Assembly (NCBI GenBank): GCA_009836625.1 | Contig: VXVC01000012.1 | Span: forward strand, 661,983 to 725,982 | Origin: Holophagales bacterium | GTDB taxonomy: Bacteria; Acidobacteriota; Thermoanaerobaculia; Multivoradales; Multivoraceae | Direction: 5' to 3' | DNA length: 64,000 nt | Part shown: positions 23,601 through 30,912 of the stretch, piece after piece | Layout: each line of letters begins with the position of its first letter | How positions within the stretch are numbered: the first letter of the stretch is position 1 | The notes under the pieces: generated by a model | Told to the model about the DNA's origin: nothing | What the model saw: only the letters and a program-made list of their open reading frames with translations | Database searches by the model: none | Position numbers and translations under genes: made by a program

Positions 23601-24751
23601 GTTTGGGCGTCGCCGGCGTAGATCATCCCGCTCGCGTCGAGCCGGCTCAGTCTTCTTCTTGAGCGCTTGTTCTGTACTGCCAGCCAGGACGCGAGGTTCC
23701 GGAAGGAGGGTAGAAGCTCGCCGTCGAAGCCCGTGATCAGCTCGAGGACACGCTGAAGAGGGAGGTCGTCGTCGACGAGCCGCGACACATGGCGCGCCGC
23801 GAGAAACTCGGCGATCTGCCGGTGCGCCGGTGCGAACTTTCCCTCCGCTGTTCCGACGTACAGACGCGTCCCCAAGGCCTTCCTCGCATGGCTCCCCGGG
23901 TTGCCATCGACTTCAGCGACCGACGGATAGTCGCTGTCGGGCTGGGCCTTGTCAGGCAGGGTGTAGCCGGCCGCGCCCGACAGAAGCTGAACGGCGCAAA
24001 GCTCCGCAGCTGCCTCAATCAGAGACTCATCGTCGGTGCTCGATGGGTTCGCAATCCGATGCTCGGTGTTCGCCTCACGAACCAGCATCCGGCAGGCCTG
24101 TTCGAACATCTCTCTTCGCGTGTCCGGCCATTCCCCCTCTGAGACCGACTCGGCGAGCATCCTGAGGTTTTGCGGGTTAGCCAGTAGCCCTTCGATCCCG
24201 CGCTCGCGTGCCACCGCGATAAAGCCGTCCGTATCGTCGACACCGTGGTTCCTGGCAAGAATGGCCTGGATGTCTGCTCTTGATAGCGGATCCAACAGGA
24301 GGACCGAGAGTGTGCCATCCTGTGAAACTTCCTTCAGCGCTTCTTTGTCGCTCGCGGCCAGCCAATCGGCCCACCGGCAGGACAGTCGGAACCGTGGACA
24401 ACCAAGGCGGACGAGCTTCCTCCGAATCTCGTCGAGGGGCGTCCGTCCATCCGTCGTTCCGGCCCGGGACTCGTCCAGGCCGTCCAGAAACAGCGTTGTG
24501 TCGTGCCACTCCGGCTTGTCGTCGAAGGCCCGGAATCTCCGCACTGTTTCAAAGCAGCCTTGGCTCGTGGCCGCTTCGGTTCTGAAGGCTGTGGTCTTGC
24601 CGGCGCCGGGTTCGGCGATCAGCACGAGCGCCGGTGCATCGGCGTAGTCCCCCAACGGCTTGGCGGGCGTCTGGCCGTCGGGTTGAGGCTCGCCTTTCTC
24701 GTCGATCACCCTGCATGTTCGCGGGGCGACGTACATCGCCGATGTGTTCAT
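20645..24751 (-). CDS. Large NACHT-type STAND NTPase with C-terminal PD-(D/E)XK-like nuclease motif (candidate defence protein)
   Basis: 1368 residues from ATG 24751. Walker A AEPGAGKTT is at about 47-55 and the NACHT Walker B LFLDGLDE at about 87-94, followed by a helical ATPase lid and a very long predominantly helical middle (about 250-1200) with no recognised repeats. The last 105 residues contain SDIRV, then VPVEIK (Asp1265, Glu1278, Lys1280), then LVFWFG: a plausible restriction-endonuclease-fold D-E-x-K core. STAND NTPases sense phage components and activate effectors. The open frame extends to 25087, but the extension overlaps the divergent gene starting at 25009 and lacks conserved features. 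The gene is convergent with brnTA and sits beside an R-M system, supporting a defence role. No close named family is recognised. Confidence 0.75.
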   Translation of the reverse strand: MNTSAMYVAPRTCRVIDEKGEPQPDGQTPAKPLGDYADAPALVLIAEPGAGKTTAFRTEAATSQGCFETVRRFRAFDDKPEWHDTTLFLDGLDESRAGTTDGRTPLDEIRRKLVRLGCPRFRLSCRWADWLAASDKEALKEVSQDGTLSVLLLDPLSRADIQAILARNHGVDDTDGFIAVARERGIEGLLANPQNLRMLAESVSEGEWPDTRREMFEQACRMLVREANTEHRIANPSSTDDESLIEAAAELCAVQLLSGAAGYTLPDKAQPDSDYPSVAEVDGNPGSHARKALGTRLYVGTAEGKFAPAHRQIAEFLAARHVSRLVDDDLPLQRVLELITGFDGELLPSFRNLASWLAVQNKRSRRRLSRLDASGMIYAGDAQTYSADEKRDLVLNLRRESYWNPWCNRSISMLPGIGAIVSSELETTFRDVLTDSDRSQGHQPYVMLLMQMLADGEPLLALSGSLGAAVRDPTWSHGVRCAALDVLIRYCERGSLDYGKLKGLLVEIEEGQLDDPADGLLGLLLKALYPKVLCVTDVLRHFGAPRSARGEYVRFWTSHVPDQSSPEQLAELLDGIASRFEDYRPFLAGEPARFSGLGELPVDLLDRVVLDRLVKANHEDIEPGRLYDWLGVVSDPGLSVPKSKKVLVKLHLRTNSDTVRALIVHGVKTCLANGESLTDLIDRRLFGVRPRRYGQWCLDQALAAEDTGEAALYVQELADSVVDGGHADGLSVEAARTGLAPDKALTKQFDEIVRRRTSAGTGREPQVLTRLAAETASPKDTPEQRSWQAQIADQAPALREGQGAPILLHRAAEAYLGLRADSAGRAARQRLGDLVGSRVDLIDLLVAGLEGTVERNDLPACDDVVRLYDQTRVDPLLLPFAAGLHSLEQSGRLSTTDLDESKVRLAVTTLHLLPRKFVDPASEDEVKAYRPEWFRTLLQDDTELVADVLRRNAKRKLTTGAQPAIELRELANAEDLREVAQLVSLPLLESFPKAETEAVITSLCWSLNAALTSCDVTEVKSVISERLQGSDQGPAEHACWLAAGYMVAPRRYEEEFLGLASNREGLSWLPRFVAAGRSARDFAKRLAAPDICPFVATMGAALTADGVPPRAFWVTADLINTLNGDPSALATETLEALAGMPEAQPWQAAIADATERQAWRRREHEYKHSDIRQVVRTLKNGPPANAGDLRALVLHELNDLALKIRDGSTSDWRQYWNVDGYDRPEKPKPEDACRNALLSDLQDRLQPLGTDAQPEGHYADDKRSDIRVSFGGFNVPVEIKRSCHDDLWTAVHDQLIAKYTRDPGAGGHGIYLVFWFGDTEKCRPMKLGGWTPETADDVKQRIQERLSDQEERLISVCTVDVSEPPKTS

Positions 24752-25008
24752 TGCGCTGCTTGGAATCGCGGGGTGCTGGGGGTACGCGTCTAGGTGTCGT
24801 GTCTTGAGCGCTCGGGCTCGCTCGACCCTCGCGCATCCCGATCGTGCCTCCGAATCCGCGTGATCGTAGCCTTGGTTCTGCTCAGGGCGGAAGCCGAATC
24901 TGTTCAGAGGGCGGTTGCGGCGGGAAGTGCCTTCCCGGAAGCCGAGCGGCGTGATCACGCTGCTAGGCTCGTTCCACCCCGCCGACAGCGCGTACCAGGA
25001 GGTCGAGC

Positions 25009-26034
25009 ATGAAGACCCGAGCCCTCTCCCTGTGTGCAGCCGCGAGCCTGCTTCTCGTGCCGTGCCTTGCCGCCGAGGACGTTCCACGCACGCCGAGCGG
25101 CCGGCCGGACTTCTCGGGCAACTACGACGTTTCCTTCCTGACGCCGCTGGAGCGCGATCCCAGGTTTGGGGAGCGCCAGTACTTCACCGAAGAGGAGGCG
25201 AAGGCGGTCGCCGACGGAACGGCGGCCGCCAACGCCCGTGACCTGGAGATCCGCGCCCCGAACCGTGAGGTGATCGCCGGCCTGTCCGAGGATGGTTTTC
25301 GGGGTGTGGGCGGCTACAACCTCTTCTGGCTCGATCGCGGCACGGCGGCCTTCAAGGTCGACGGCAAGTACCGGACCTCCGTGCTCACCGATCCGCCGAA
25401 CGGCCGCCTTCCGCCCCGAACCGAGGAGGGGCAGGCGCGCTTCGACACGCTGCCGCCCTTCGGCTACGAGAACACCGGGACGGCCTGGTGGCTGGAGAAC
25501 GGCGACGACCCCTACGACGGGCCGGAGTCGCTCACGCTCGGCAATCGCTGTGTCTTCCACCAGGGGTCGACGATGCCGATCGGCCCCAGGGCGTACAACA
25601 ACCTGAAGACGATCATCCAGACGGACACTCACGTCGTCATCCTGATCGAGTGGATGCACTGGCCGCGGATCATCCGCCTCGACGGGGAACACCCGCCGGA
25701 GGACTACCGCTCGTACGCCGGCGACTCGGTCGGCCGTTGGGAAGGCGACACCCTCGTCATCGAAACGACGAACCTCCTCGGCGACTGGGGCTTTCACCGG
25801 GCGGGCGCCCGGGTCGTCGAGCGTCTGAGCCATCTCGACGAGCACGACCTGTTCTACGAGTACACCGTCGATGATCCGGAGTTCACGGCGCCCTACAGCG
25901 GATCGCTGCCCTGGCCGCGGACCGACTCCCAGCTCTACGAGTTCGCCTGCCACGAGGGGAACTACTCGATGGGCAACACCCTCCGCGGCGCCCGCTACCT
26001 GGAGCAGGAGTACGGCAAACAACACGGGCAATAG
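25009..26034 (+). CDS. Secreted CHEGNY-family protein of unknown function, copy 2
   Basis: 341 residues, signal peptide ending near CLAAED, ATG 25009 preceded by AGGAGG. It shares with the genes at 2467 and 27140 the motifs TPSGRPDFSGNYD, LTPLERDP, YNLFWLDRGT, KYRTSVLTDPPNGRLPP, GPRAYNN, GRWEGDTLVIETTN, YEYTVDDPEF and YEFACHEGNYSMGNTLRGAR. This copy and copy 3 are closer to each other than to copy 1. Probably periplasmic or extracellular; biochemical role unknown. Confidence 0.85.
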   Translation: MKTRALSLCAAASLLLVPCLAAEDVPRTPSGRPDFSGNYDVSFLTPLERDPRFGERQYFTEEEAKAVADGTAAANARDLEIRAPNREVIAGLSEDGFRGVGGYNLFWLDRGTAAFKVDGKYRTSVLTDPPNGRLPPRTEEGQARFDTLPPFGYENTGTAWWLENGDDPYDGPESLTLGNRCVFHQGSTMPIGPRAYNNLKTIIQTDTHVVILIEWMHWPRIIRLDGEHPPEDYRSYAGDSVGRWEGDTLVIETTNLLGDWGFHRAGARVVERLSHLDEHDLFYEYTVDDPEFTAPYSGSLPWPRTDSQLYEFACHEGNYSMGNTLRGARYLEQEYGKQHGQ

Positions 26035-26158
26035 CGGGGCGCGTGAGGCTCCGGGAGAGGCCCGAAATCGACGCCGGTGGCGGGGTTGACCCCATCCGCC
26101 TAAGGTGACAGGGTTCGCCCATTCGCTCAGACAACTCGGCGCTTCGCCGAAGAGGAGT

Positions 26159-27085
26159 ATGACCAGCGTCATGAAACTCGGAACCAGCGTGTCCTCTCGC
26201 ATCGCCGTGGCCGGAGCCGCGGTCCTCGCCGTGGCGGTCGCCCCGCTTGCGGCCCAAGACTTCGAGCCGAACCGGCTGTCGGACGGCAAGCCCGACCTGA
26301 ACGGCATCTGGCAGGCCCTGAACGAGGCGAACTACGACCTCGAGTTGCACATGGCGCGCGCCGCCATGCAGTTACGCGAGGGCCCGCACGGTCCGCTCCC
26401 CGCGGCCGAGGTTCTCAACTTCGGCGCGGTCGGCTCGGTGCCGCCTGGCATGGGCGTCATCAAGGGCGGCGGGAAGATCCCGTACACGGACGCGGCCCGG
26501 GCGCTGAAGATGGAGAACATGGCGAACTGGTCCACGCGGGACCAGGAGGTCTTCTGCTACCTGCCGGGCGTGCCGCGGGCGACCTACATGCCGCAGCCCT
26601 TCCAGATCTTCCACAGCGAGAACGCGATCTTCATCGCCTACCAATACGCCGGCGCGGTCCGGGACGTCTACCTGGAGGATCCGAAGCCGGCGCAGATCGA
26701 CAGCTGGATGGGCATGTCGTACGGCCGCTGGGACGGCGACACCCTCGTCGTCGAGGTCAACGGCCTGCTGGCCAAGGACTGCGCCGAGCGCCCGGAAGAC
26801 ATGCCCGGCTGCGGTGGCTGGCTCGACCGCTCGGGCAACCACTACAGCAACCAGTTGACCGTCGTCGAGCGGTACACGCTGTCCGGCCCCAACCACATCC
26901 ACTACGAGGCGACGCTGACGGACCCGCAGACGTACACCGAGCCGTGGTCCATCGAGATGCCGCTCTACCGGCGGATGGAGTCGAACGCCCGGCTGATGGA
27001 CTTCCGTTGCGTCGAGTTCGTGGAAGAGCTGATGTACGGCGAGTACCGGCGGAGCCCGCTGCCGCGGATGAAGCTGGTCGACTAG
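26159..27085 (+). CDS. Secreted protein distantly related to the CHEGNY family
   Basis: 308 residues from ATG 26159, signal peptide with VAGAAVLAVAVAPLAAQ. It retains the core GRWDGDTLVVEVNG and VVERYTL signatures and the PW...EMPLYRR end. The CHEGNY motif is replaced by MDFRCVEFVEELMYGEYR, so it is a separate branch. GGAG sits one base from ATG 26159 and 13 bases from ATG 26171, so the start is uncertain. It lies between copies 2 and 3 on the same strand, which suggests co-expression. Function unknown. Confidence 0.78.
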   Translation: MTSVMKLGTSVSSRIAVAGAAVLAVAVAPLAAQDFEPNRLSDGKPDLNGIWQALNEANYDLELHMARAAMQLREGPHGPLPAAEVLNFGAVGSVPPGMGVIKGGGKIPYTDAARALKMENMANWSTRDQEVFCYLPGVPRATYMPQPFQIFHSENAIFIAYQYAGAVRDVYLEDPKPAQIDSWMGMSYGRWDGDTLVVEVNGLLAKDCAERPEDMPGCGGWLDRSGNHYSNQLTVVERYTLSGPNHIHYEATLTDPQTYTEPWSIEMPLYRRMESNARLMDFRCVEFVEELMYGEYRRSPLPRMKLVD

Positions 27086-27139
27086 CAGCCGGAGTTCCGG
27101 CGCGGCGCCGCGCCGTCCAGTGGAAGGAACTGAGAGCCG

Positions 27140-28219
27140 ATGCTTGATCGCAGGTTGATCGCGTTCGTAGCCGTGGTGCTGGCCGCGACGGCTGCTCCGC
27201 TGGCAGCGGCGGGTGACGAGGAAGTCCCACGGACTGCTTCCGGCCGTCCGGACATTTCCGGCCACTACGACGTCGGCACGCTGACGCCGCTGGCGCGGCC
27301 GCAGGCCTTCGGCGACAACCTCTATCTCACCAGGGAAGAGGCGGACAGGATCGCGGAGGAAGAGCGCAAGCGGATGCAGGCGGAGGCCCAGGTCAGCGAT
27401 CCGAATCGGGAAGCGCCTCCTGAGGGAGGCGACGGTTCCCCGGGAGCGGCCGGCAACGTCGGCGGCTACAACGCGTTCTGGATCGACCGGGGCACTGACG
27501 TCTTCGAGGTGGACGGCAAGTTCCGCACCTCGATCATCATCGACCCGAAGAACGGCCGTCATCCGCCCGTGACCGACGCCGCCCGGGAACGCTTCGCCGC
27601 CCGGCGGGGCTTTTTCCGGGCCAACACCGGCGAGGCCTGGTGGCTGGAGCGCGAAGGGCCAGGCCCCTACGACGATCCGGAGCTGCGGCCGCTTGCGGAA
27701 CGCTGCCTGCTCGGCTTCAGCTCCACCGGGGGACCGCCCATGCTGCCTGCGCTCTACAACAACCTGAAGCGGATCGTCCAGACCGAGGACCACGTGATGA
27801 TCCTGGTCGAGATGGTCCACGATGCCCGCGTCGTCCGCATCGGCGGTGAGCACGTTCCGGCATCGGAGCGGCGCTGGATGGGCGATTCGATCGGCCGGTG
27901 GGAAGGCGACACCCTGGTCGTCGACACGACGAACTTCGCGGACAGGCCGGCGCTTCGTTCGGCGACCCGCGACCTGCATGTGGTCGAACGGTTCACGCCG
28001 ATGGGCCGGGACCACCTCCGCTACGAGTTCACGGTCGAGGATCCGAACGTGTGGACGGCGCCGTGGAGCGGTGAGTACACCTGGCCCCGGAGCGATGCCC
28101 TGCTCTACGAGTACGCCTGCCACGAGGGCAACTACGCCCTCGGCAACATCATGCGCGGCGCCCGCCTGCTGGAGGAGGACGCCCTGGCGGCGGCGGGCGC
28201 GACAGATTCCGGAGAGTGA
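27140..28219 (+). CDS. Secreted CHEGNY-family protein of unknown function, copy 3
   Basis: 359 residues, signal peptide VVLAATAAPLAAAG. It has the full family motif set: TASGRPDISGHYD, LTPLARP, YNAFWIDRGT, FRTSIIIDPKNGRHPP, GPPMLPALYNN, QTEDHVMILVEMVHD, GRWEGDTLVVDTTNF, YEFTVEDPN and YEYACHEGNYALGN. ATG 27140 is preceded by GGAAGGAA. It carries an extra charged segment after residue 70 (EEERKRMQAEA) not seen in copy 1. Function unknown. Confidence 0.85.
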   Translation: MLDRRLIAFVAVVLAATAAPLAAAGDEEVPRTASGRPDISGHYDVGTLTPLARPQAFGDNLYLTREEADRIAEEERKRMQAEAQVSDPNREAPPEGGDGSPGAAGNVGGYNAFWIDRGTDVFEVDGKFRTSIIIDPKNGRHPPVTDAARERFAARRGFFRANTGEAWWLEREGPGPYDDPELRPLAERCLLGFSSTGGPPMLPALYNNLKRIVQTEDHVMILVEMVHDARVVRIGGEHVPASERRWMGDSIGRWEGDTLVVDTTNFADRPALRSATRDLHVVERFTPMGRDHLRYEFTVEDPNVWTAPWSGEYTWPRSDALLYEYACHEGNYALGNIMRGARLLEEDALAAAGATDSGE

Positions 28220-28286
28220 CGATCAGCCGATCCTGCTAGAGTCGGCTTCCCCCACTTACACCACAACCGAGGAGTGAGAGACACCC

Positions 28287-28727
28287 ATGAGTAAGCGAGC
28301 CATGATCATCACGGGGATCAGCCTCGTCGTCGCTGCAATCGCGGTGGCAGTGCCCTTGGCGGCGCACCATGCGTTCGGCGCCGAGTTCGATCCCAACCGT
28401 CCGCTGCTGCTGAAGGGCCCGGTCGTCAAGGTCGAGTGGGTCAATCCGCACACCTGGATTCACATGGAACACACCGAGGAAGACGGCACGAAGCACGTCT
28501 GGATGGTCGAGGGCGGCACGCCGAACACCCTCCTGCGCCGTGGCCTCTCCCGGGATGACCTGACTGCCGGGACGGTCATCATCGTTGATGGCTACCAGAG
28601 CAAGGACCGCTCACGGCGCGCGAACGGCCGTGACGTGACCTTCGAGGACGGCAGCAAGATCTTCATGGGTTCCTCGGGTACCGGCGCGCCGCGCGACGGC
28701 CGCGACCCGACCGAGCCGCCTCGGTAG
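28287..28727 (+). CDS. DUF6152-like small secreted protein
   Basis: 146 residues with a signal peptide ending in LAAHHAFGAEFD. The AHHAF junction and the following LKGPVVKVEWVNPHTWIHM strand are the hallmark of the DUF6152 family, often encoded beside CHEGNY-type secreted proteins in Acidobacteriota-like genomes (family knowledge, role unknown). GAGGAG precedes ATG 28287. Last gene of the plus-strand cluster that starts at 25009. Confidence 0.82.
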   Translation: MSKRAMIITGISLVVAAIAVAVPLAAHHAFGAEFDPNRPLLLKGPVVKVEWVNPHTWIHMEHTEEDGTKHVWMVEGGTPNTLLRRGLSRDDLTAGTVIIVDGYQSKDRSRRANGRDVTFEDGSKIFMGSSGTGAPRDGRDPTEPPR

Positions 28728-28749
28728 GTCACTGGTGCGCGGGTCGTTG

Positions 28750-28769
28750 CGCGGGCCCTCTGGCCCGCG
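28750..28769. terminator. GC-rich hairpin between convergent genes
   Basis: CGCGGGCC (28750-28757), loop CTCT, GGCCCGCG (28762-28769): a perfect 8-bp stem lying between the DUF6152 stop and the end of the convergent PepSY gene. It has no T run, so it is a possible bidirectional transcription barrier, not a canonical intrinsic terminator. Confidence 0.4.
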
Positions 28770-28781
28770 TCCGGCCTCGTA

Positions 28782-30332
28782 TCAGTCCGCCTGACGCCTC
28801 AGGCGCGCCGCGTGCCGCCTGAGGCGTTTGGCCGCCGGGACGAGTGAAGAGGCGGAGGAGAAGAGTCCGCCCAGCAGCAGGACGACCACGACGATGTCCC
28901 AAAGGGGACGCCGGTGGTAGAAGCCCGGGAAGTCAAGCCGGTGCAGGCCCTTGTAGAGCCAGCGGTCGAGCCGGCTCCGGCGCTGCTCGCGGTGGACGAC
29001 GCGACCCAGCGCCGGGTCGAGGTAGAGCCATGTCCGTTCCGGATCGTCGAAGCGAACTCGCAGGACCGGCAGGGGCAGGAGGCGGTGCCTGCGATCGTCG
29101 TAGTAGGCGTCATACTCCTGGAGTGCGGTCGCGTCGATGACGTTCGACTCGGGGACTGCGGCCGCCGCGGCCGCCAGCAGCTCAGGCTGGTCGAACCGCC
29201 GCGGAGTGCCGTCTTCGAGTGAGACGAGGCGCTTCTCGAAGGGCTGAACGGCCGAGAGGAAGGCGAGGGGACCGCTCGCGTAGGAGTCCCCATAGGAACG
29301 CTCGTCGCCGGGAGGCCGGTACGCCAGGACGAGAGGTTCGCCGGCGAACTGGAGCAGGTCGAGCTCGCGAGCCGGGAACGATTCCGAGATCGACCTGGCC
29401 GCGGTGCGGATCGAGTGCGGCTCGAGGCGGTGAAGTGGAACCACTCCACCGGCCACGGCGGCCTGCTGAGCGGGACTCGTCGTCCTCCCGGCCTGCCAGC
29501 CGAAAGGGTCCATCGACAGGGCGCCGCTCAGCACCCAGGTGAAGGCTGTGGCCCCGAACGCCAGTCCGCTGTAGTGGTGCCAGCGCAGCATGCCCCGGTA
29601 CGGTGAGCGCTTCCGCCTGATCCGCAGGAGGCCTATCGCGAGGCCGGAGAGGGTCAGCGCGCAGCCCAGGCTCGCCGTCCAGACGATCAACTGGTACCAG
29701 AACGCGCTGTGGGTCCTGAGGGGGGTGAAGTAGAGCCAGTGGAAGACGGCGCCCGCCGTGCCCCAGAAGCGGGATCCGGGCGTCGTGGCCATGACTACCT
29801 CGGCGGTGCGGTCCGAGACGTAGAGCACGTCGTTGCCCGCGCGGACACGGTGTAGCGGCAGCAGAGCCCGTACCTGCAGGGACCACTGGTCGGGACGGGT
29901 CAGGTACGCGTCGTACGTCAGGGTGGCTGCCGTCGGCGGCGCCGTGACGTCGTTTCCGGCGAGGTAGGAGGAGGCGATTCCGAGCGCCTGCCCTTCGGAC
30001 ACCTGGAGAAGCGGGCTGCCCGAGTCCGCGTACACGGCGGTCCAGCCGCGCGCCGTGCGGAGCCGGTAGACCGGCCGCTCGCCGGCCATGCCGAGCCGGA
30101 CCTGGACCGCGGAGAGACCCTCGGCGTCCAGACGCGCCGCGGCCACGGCCTGTGCCGGGCCGACCTGCACGGCGTCGAGATCGAGAGGCGGCAGCCGGTT
30201 CAGGCGTTCGCCGGGATCGAGGGCCGGCATCCGCGCGTACATCATGACCAGCGCCGAGGCGAACCAGACCACGAACAGCAGGTTGCCGGCGATGCCAAGC
30301 CAGCGGTGGAGCAGTGTGAGGGCGCGCCGCAA
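28782..30332 (-). CDS. PepSY-domain membrane protein
   Basis: About 516 residues. An N-terminal helix (LLHRWLGIAGNLLFVVWFASALVMMY) with a paired-His-type start is followed by periplasmic PepSY-like regions, then HWLYFTPL, further helices (TASLGCALTLSGLAIGLL; LRWHHYSGLAFGATAFTWVLSG) and a C-terminal helix with WDIVVVVLLLGGLF. This is the PepSY_TM architecture of membrane proteins often linked to iron reduction or heme-like cofactors. I chose TTG 30332, 11 bases past the stop of the cytochrome gene; the open frame reaches 30500 but overlaps that gene. It probably forms an operon with the cytochrome. Confidence 0.75.
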   Translation of the reverse strand: MRRALTLLHRWLGIAGNLLFVVWFASALVMMYARMPALDPGERLNRLPPLDLDAVQVGPAQAVAAARLDAEGLSAVQVRLGMAGERPVYRLRTARGWTAVYADSGSPLLQVSEGQALGIASSYLAGNDVTAPPTAATLTYDAYLTRPDQWSLQVRALLPLHRVRAGNDVLYVSDRTAEVVMATTPGSRFWGTAGAVFHWLYFTPLRTHSAFWYQLIVWTASLGCALTLSGLAIGLLRIRRKRSPYRGMLRWHHYSGLAFGATAFTWVLSGALSMDPFGWQAGRTTSPAQQAAVAGGVVPLHRLEPHSIRTAARSISESFPARELDLLQFAGEPLVLAYRPPGDERSYGDSYASGPLAFLSAVQPFEKRLVSLEDGTPRRFDQPELLAAAAAAVPESNVIDATALQEYDAYYDDRRHRLLPLPVLRVRFDDPERTWLYLDPALGRVVHREQRRSRLDRWLYKGLHRLDFPGFYHRRPLWDIVVVVLLLGGLFSSASSLVPAAKRLRRHAARLRRQAD

Positions 30333-30343
30333 CGCGGTCGGGC

Positions 30344-30859
30344 CTACTGCCGGAACTGGTTCGGGTCGTTGGCCCAGTACTGTGCGTGGCACCCGGCGCA
30401 GGCGAAGTAGACCTGCTCGCCAGTGTCGAAAACGCCCTGGACGTCGCGCGCGTCGGCCGCCTGCATCGCGGCGTCGCCAGCGTCGATCAGGTCCCGGCAC
30501 CAGGCGATCCAGTCCTCGTCGTCCATCTTGCGCCGGTCCATCATCATGAGGTTGCCCGACTCAGCGACGGTGACCGCGGCGTTGCGGACGAGGATCCACT
30601 CCTCGTCCGTCCGAGGCTGGATCTTCTCCTCGCCCTCGGCGCTGATGATCCAGCCGACCGAAGCCCAGAGGTGGTCGGCGGCCGGTTCCATGACCGACGC
30701 CATCAACAGCCTCGTGCCGGCGACCTCGCGGAACGGCGGTCCGGCCTCCTCGCCGCCGGCGCACGCTGAGAACATGGCGAGAAACAGAACCGCCGCCGAT
30801 CCCGCCAGTCCCCTGCGCGCCAGCGTAGGGCAACCACGGTTAGCACTCCTGGCGGCCAT
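30344..30859 (-). CDS. Small c-type cytochrome lipoprotein
   Basis: 171 residues. The N-terminus (LAGSAAVLFLAMFSAC) ends in a lipobox-like Ser-Ala-Cys, suggesting a membrane-anchored lipoprotein. A single heme motif CAGCH lies near residues 154-158, unusually close to the C-terminus, preceded by helical DEDWIAWCRDLIDAGDAAMQAA, as in cytochrome c' or cytochrome c-556-like four-helix bundles. ATG 30859 fits the signal; the frame stays open upstream to 31504 but that stretch overlaps hipA and is not credible. It probably passes electrons to or from the PepSY protein downstream. Confidence 0.75.
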   Translation of the reverse strand: MAARSANRGCPTLARRGLAGSAAVLFLAMFSACAGGEEAGPPFREVAGTRLLMASVMEPAADHLWASVGWIISAEGEEKIQPRTDEEWILVRNAAVTVAESGNLMMMDRRKMDDEDWIAWCRDLIDAGDAAMQAADARDVQGVFDTGEQVYFACAGCHAQYWANDPNQFRQ

Positions 30860-30912
30860 CGTCACGGCGGCGGAGTGTAGCAACCCTCGACGCGCCTCAG
30901 GCCGCTCGGGCT

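Noticed and set aside
24752..25087. Longer N-terminus of the NACHT gene
   Set aside because: Overlaps the well-supported divergent gene at 25009 and its start site; first conserved-looking methionine is at 24751.
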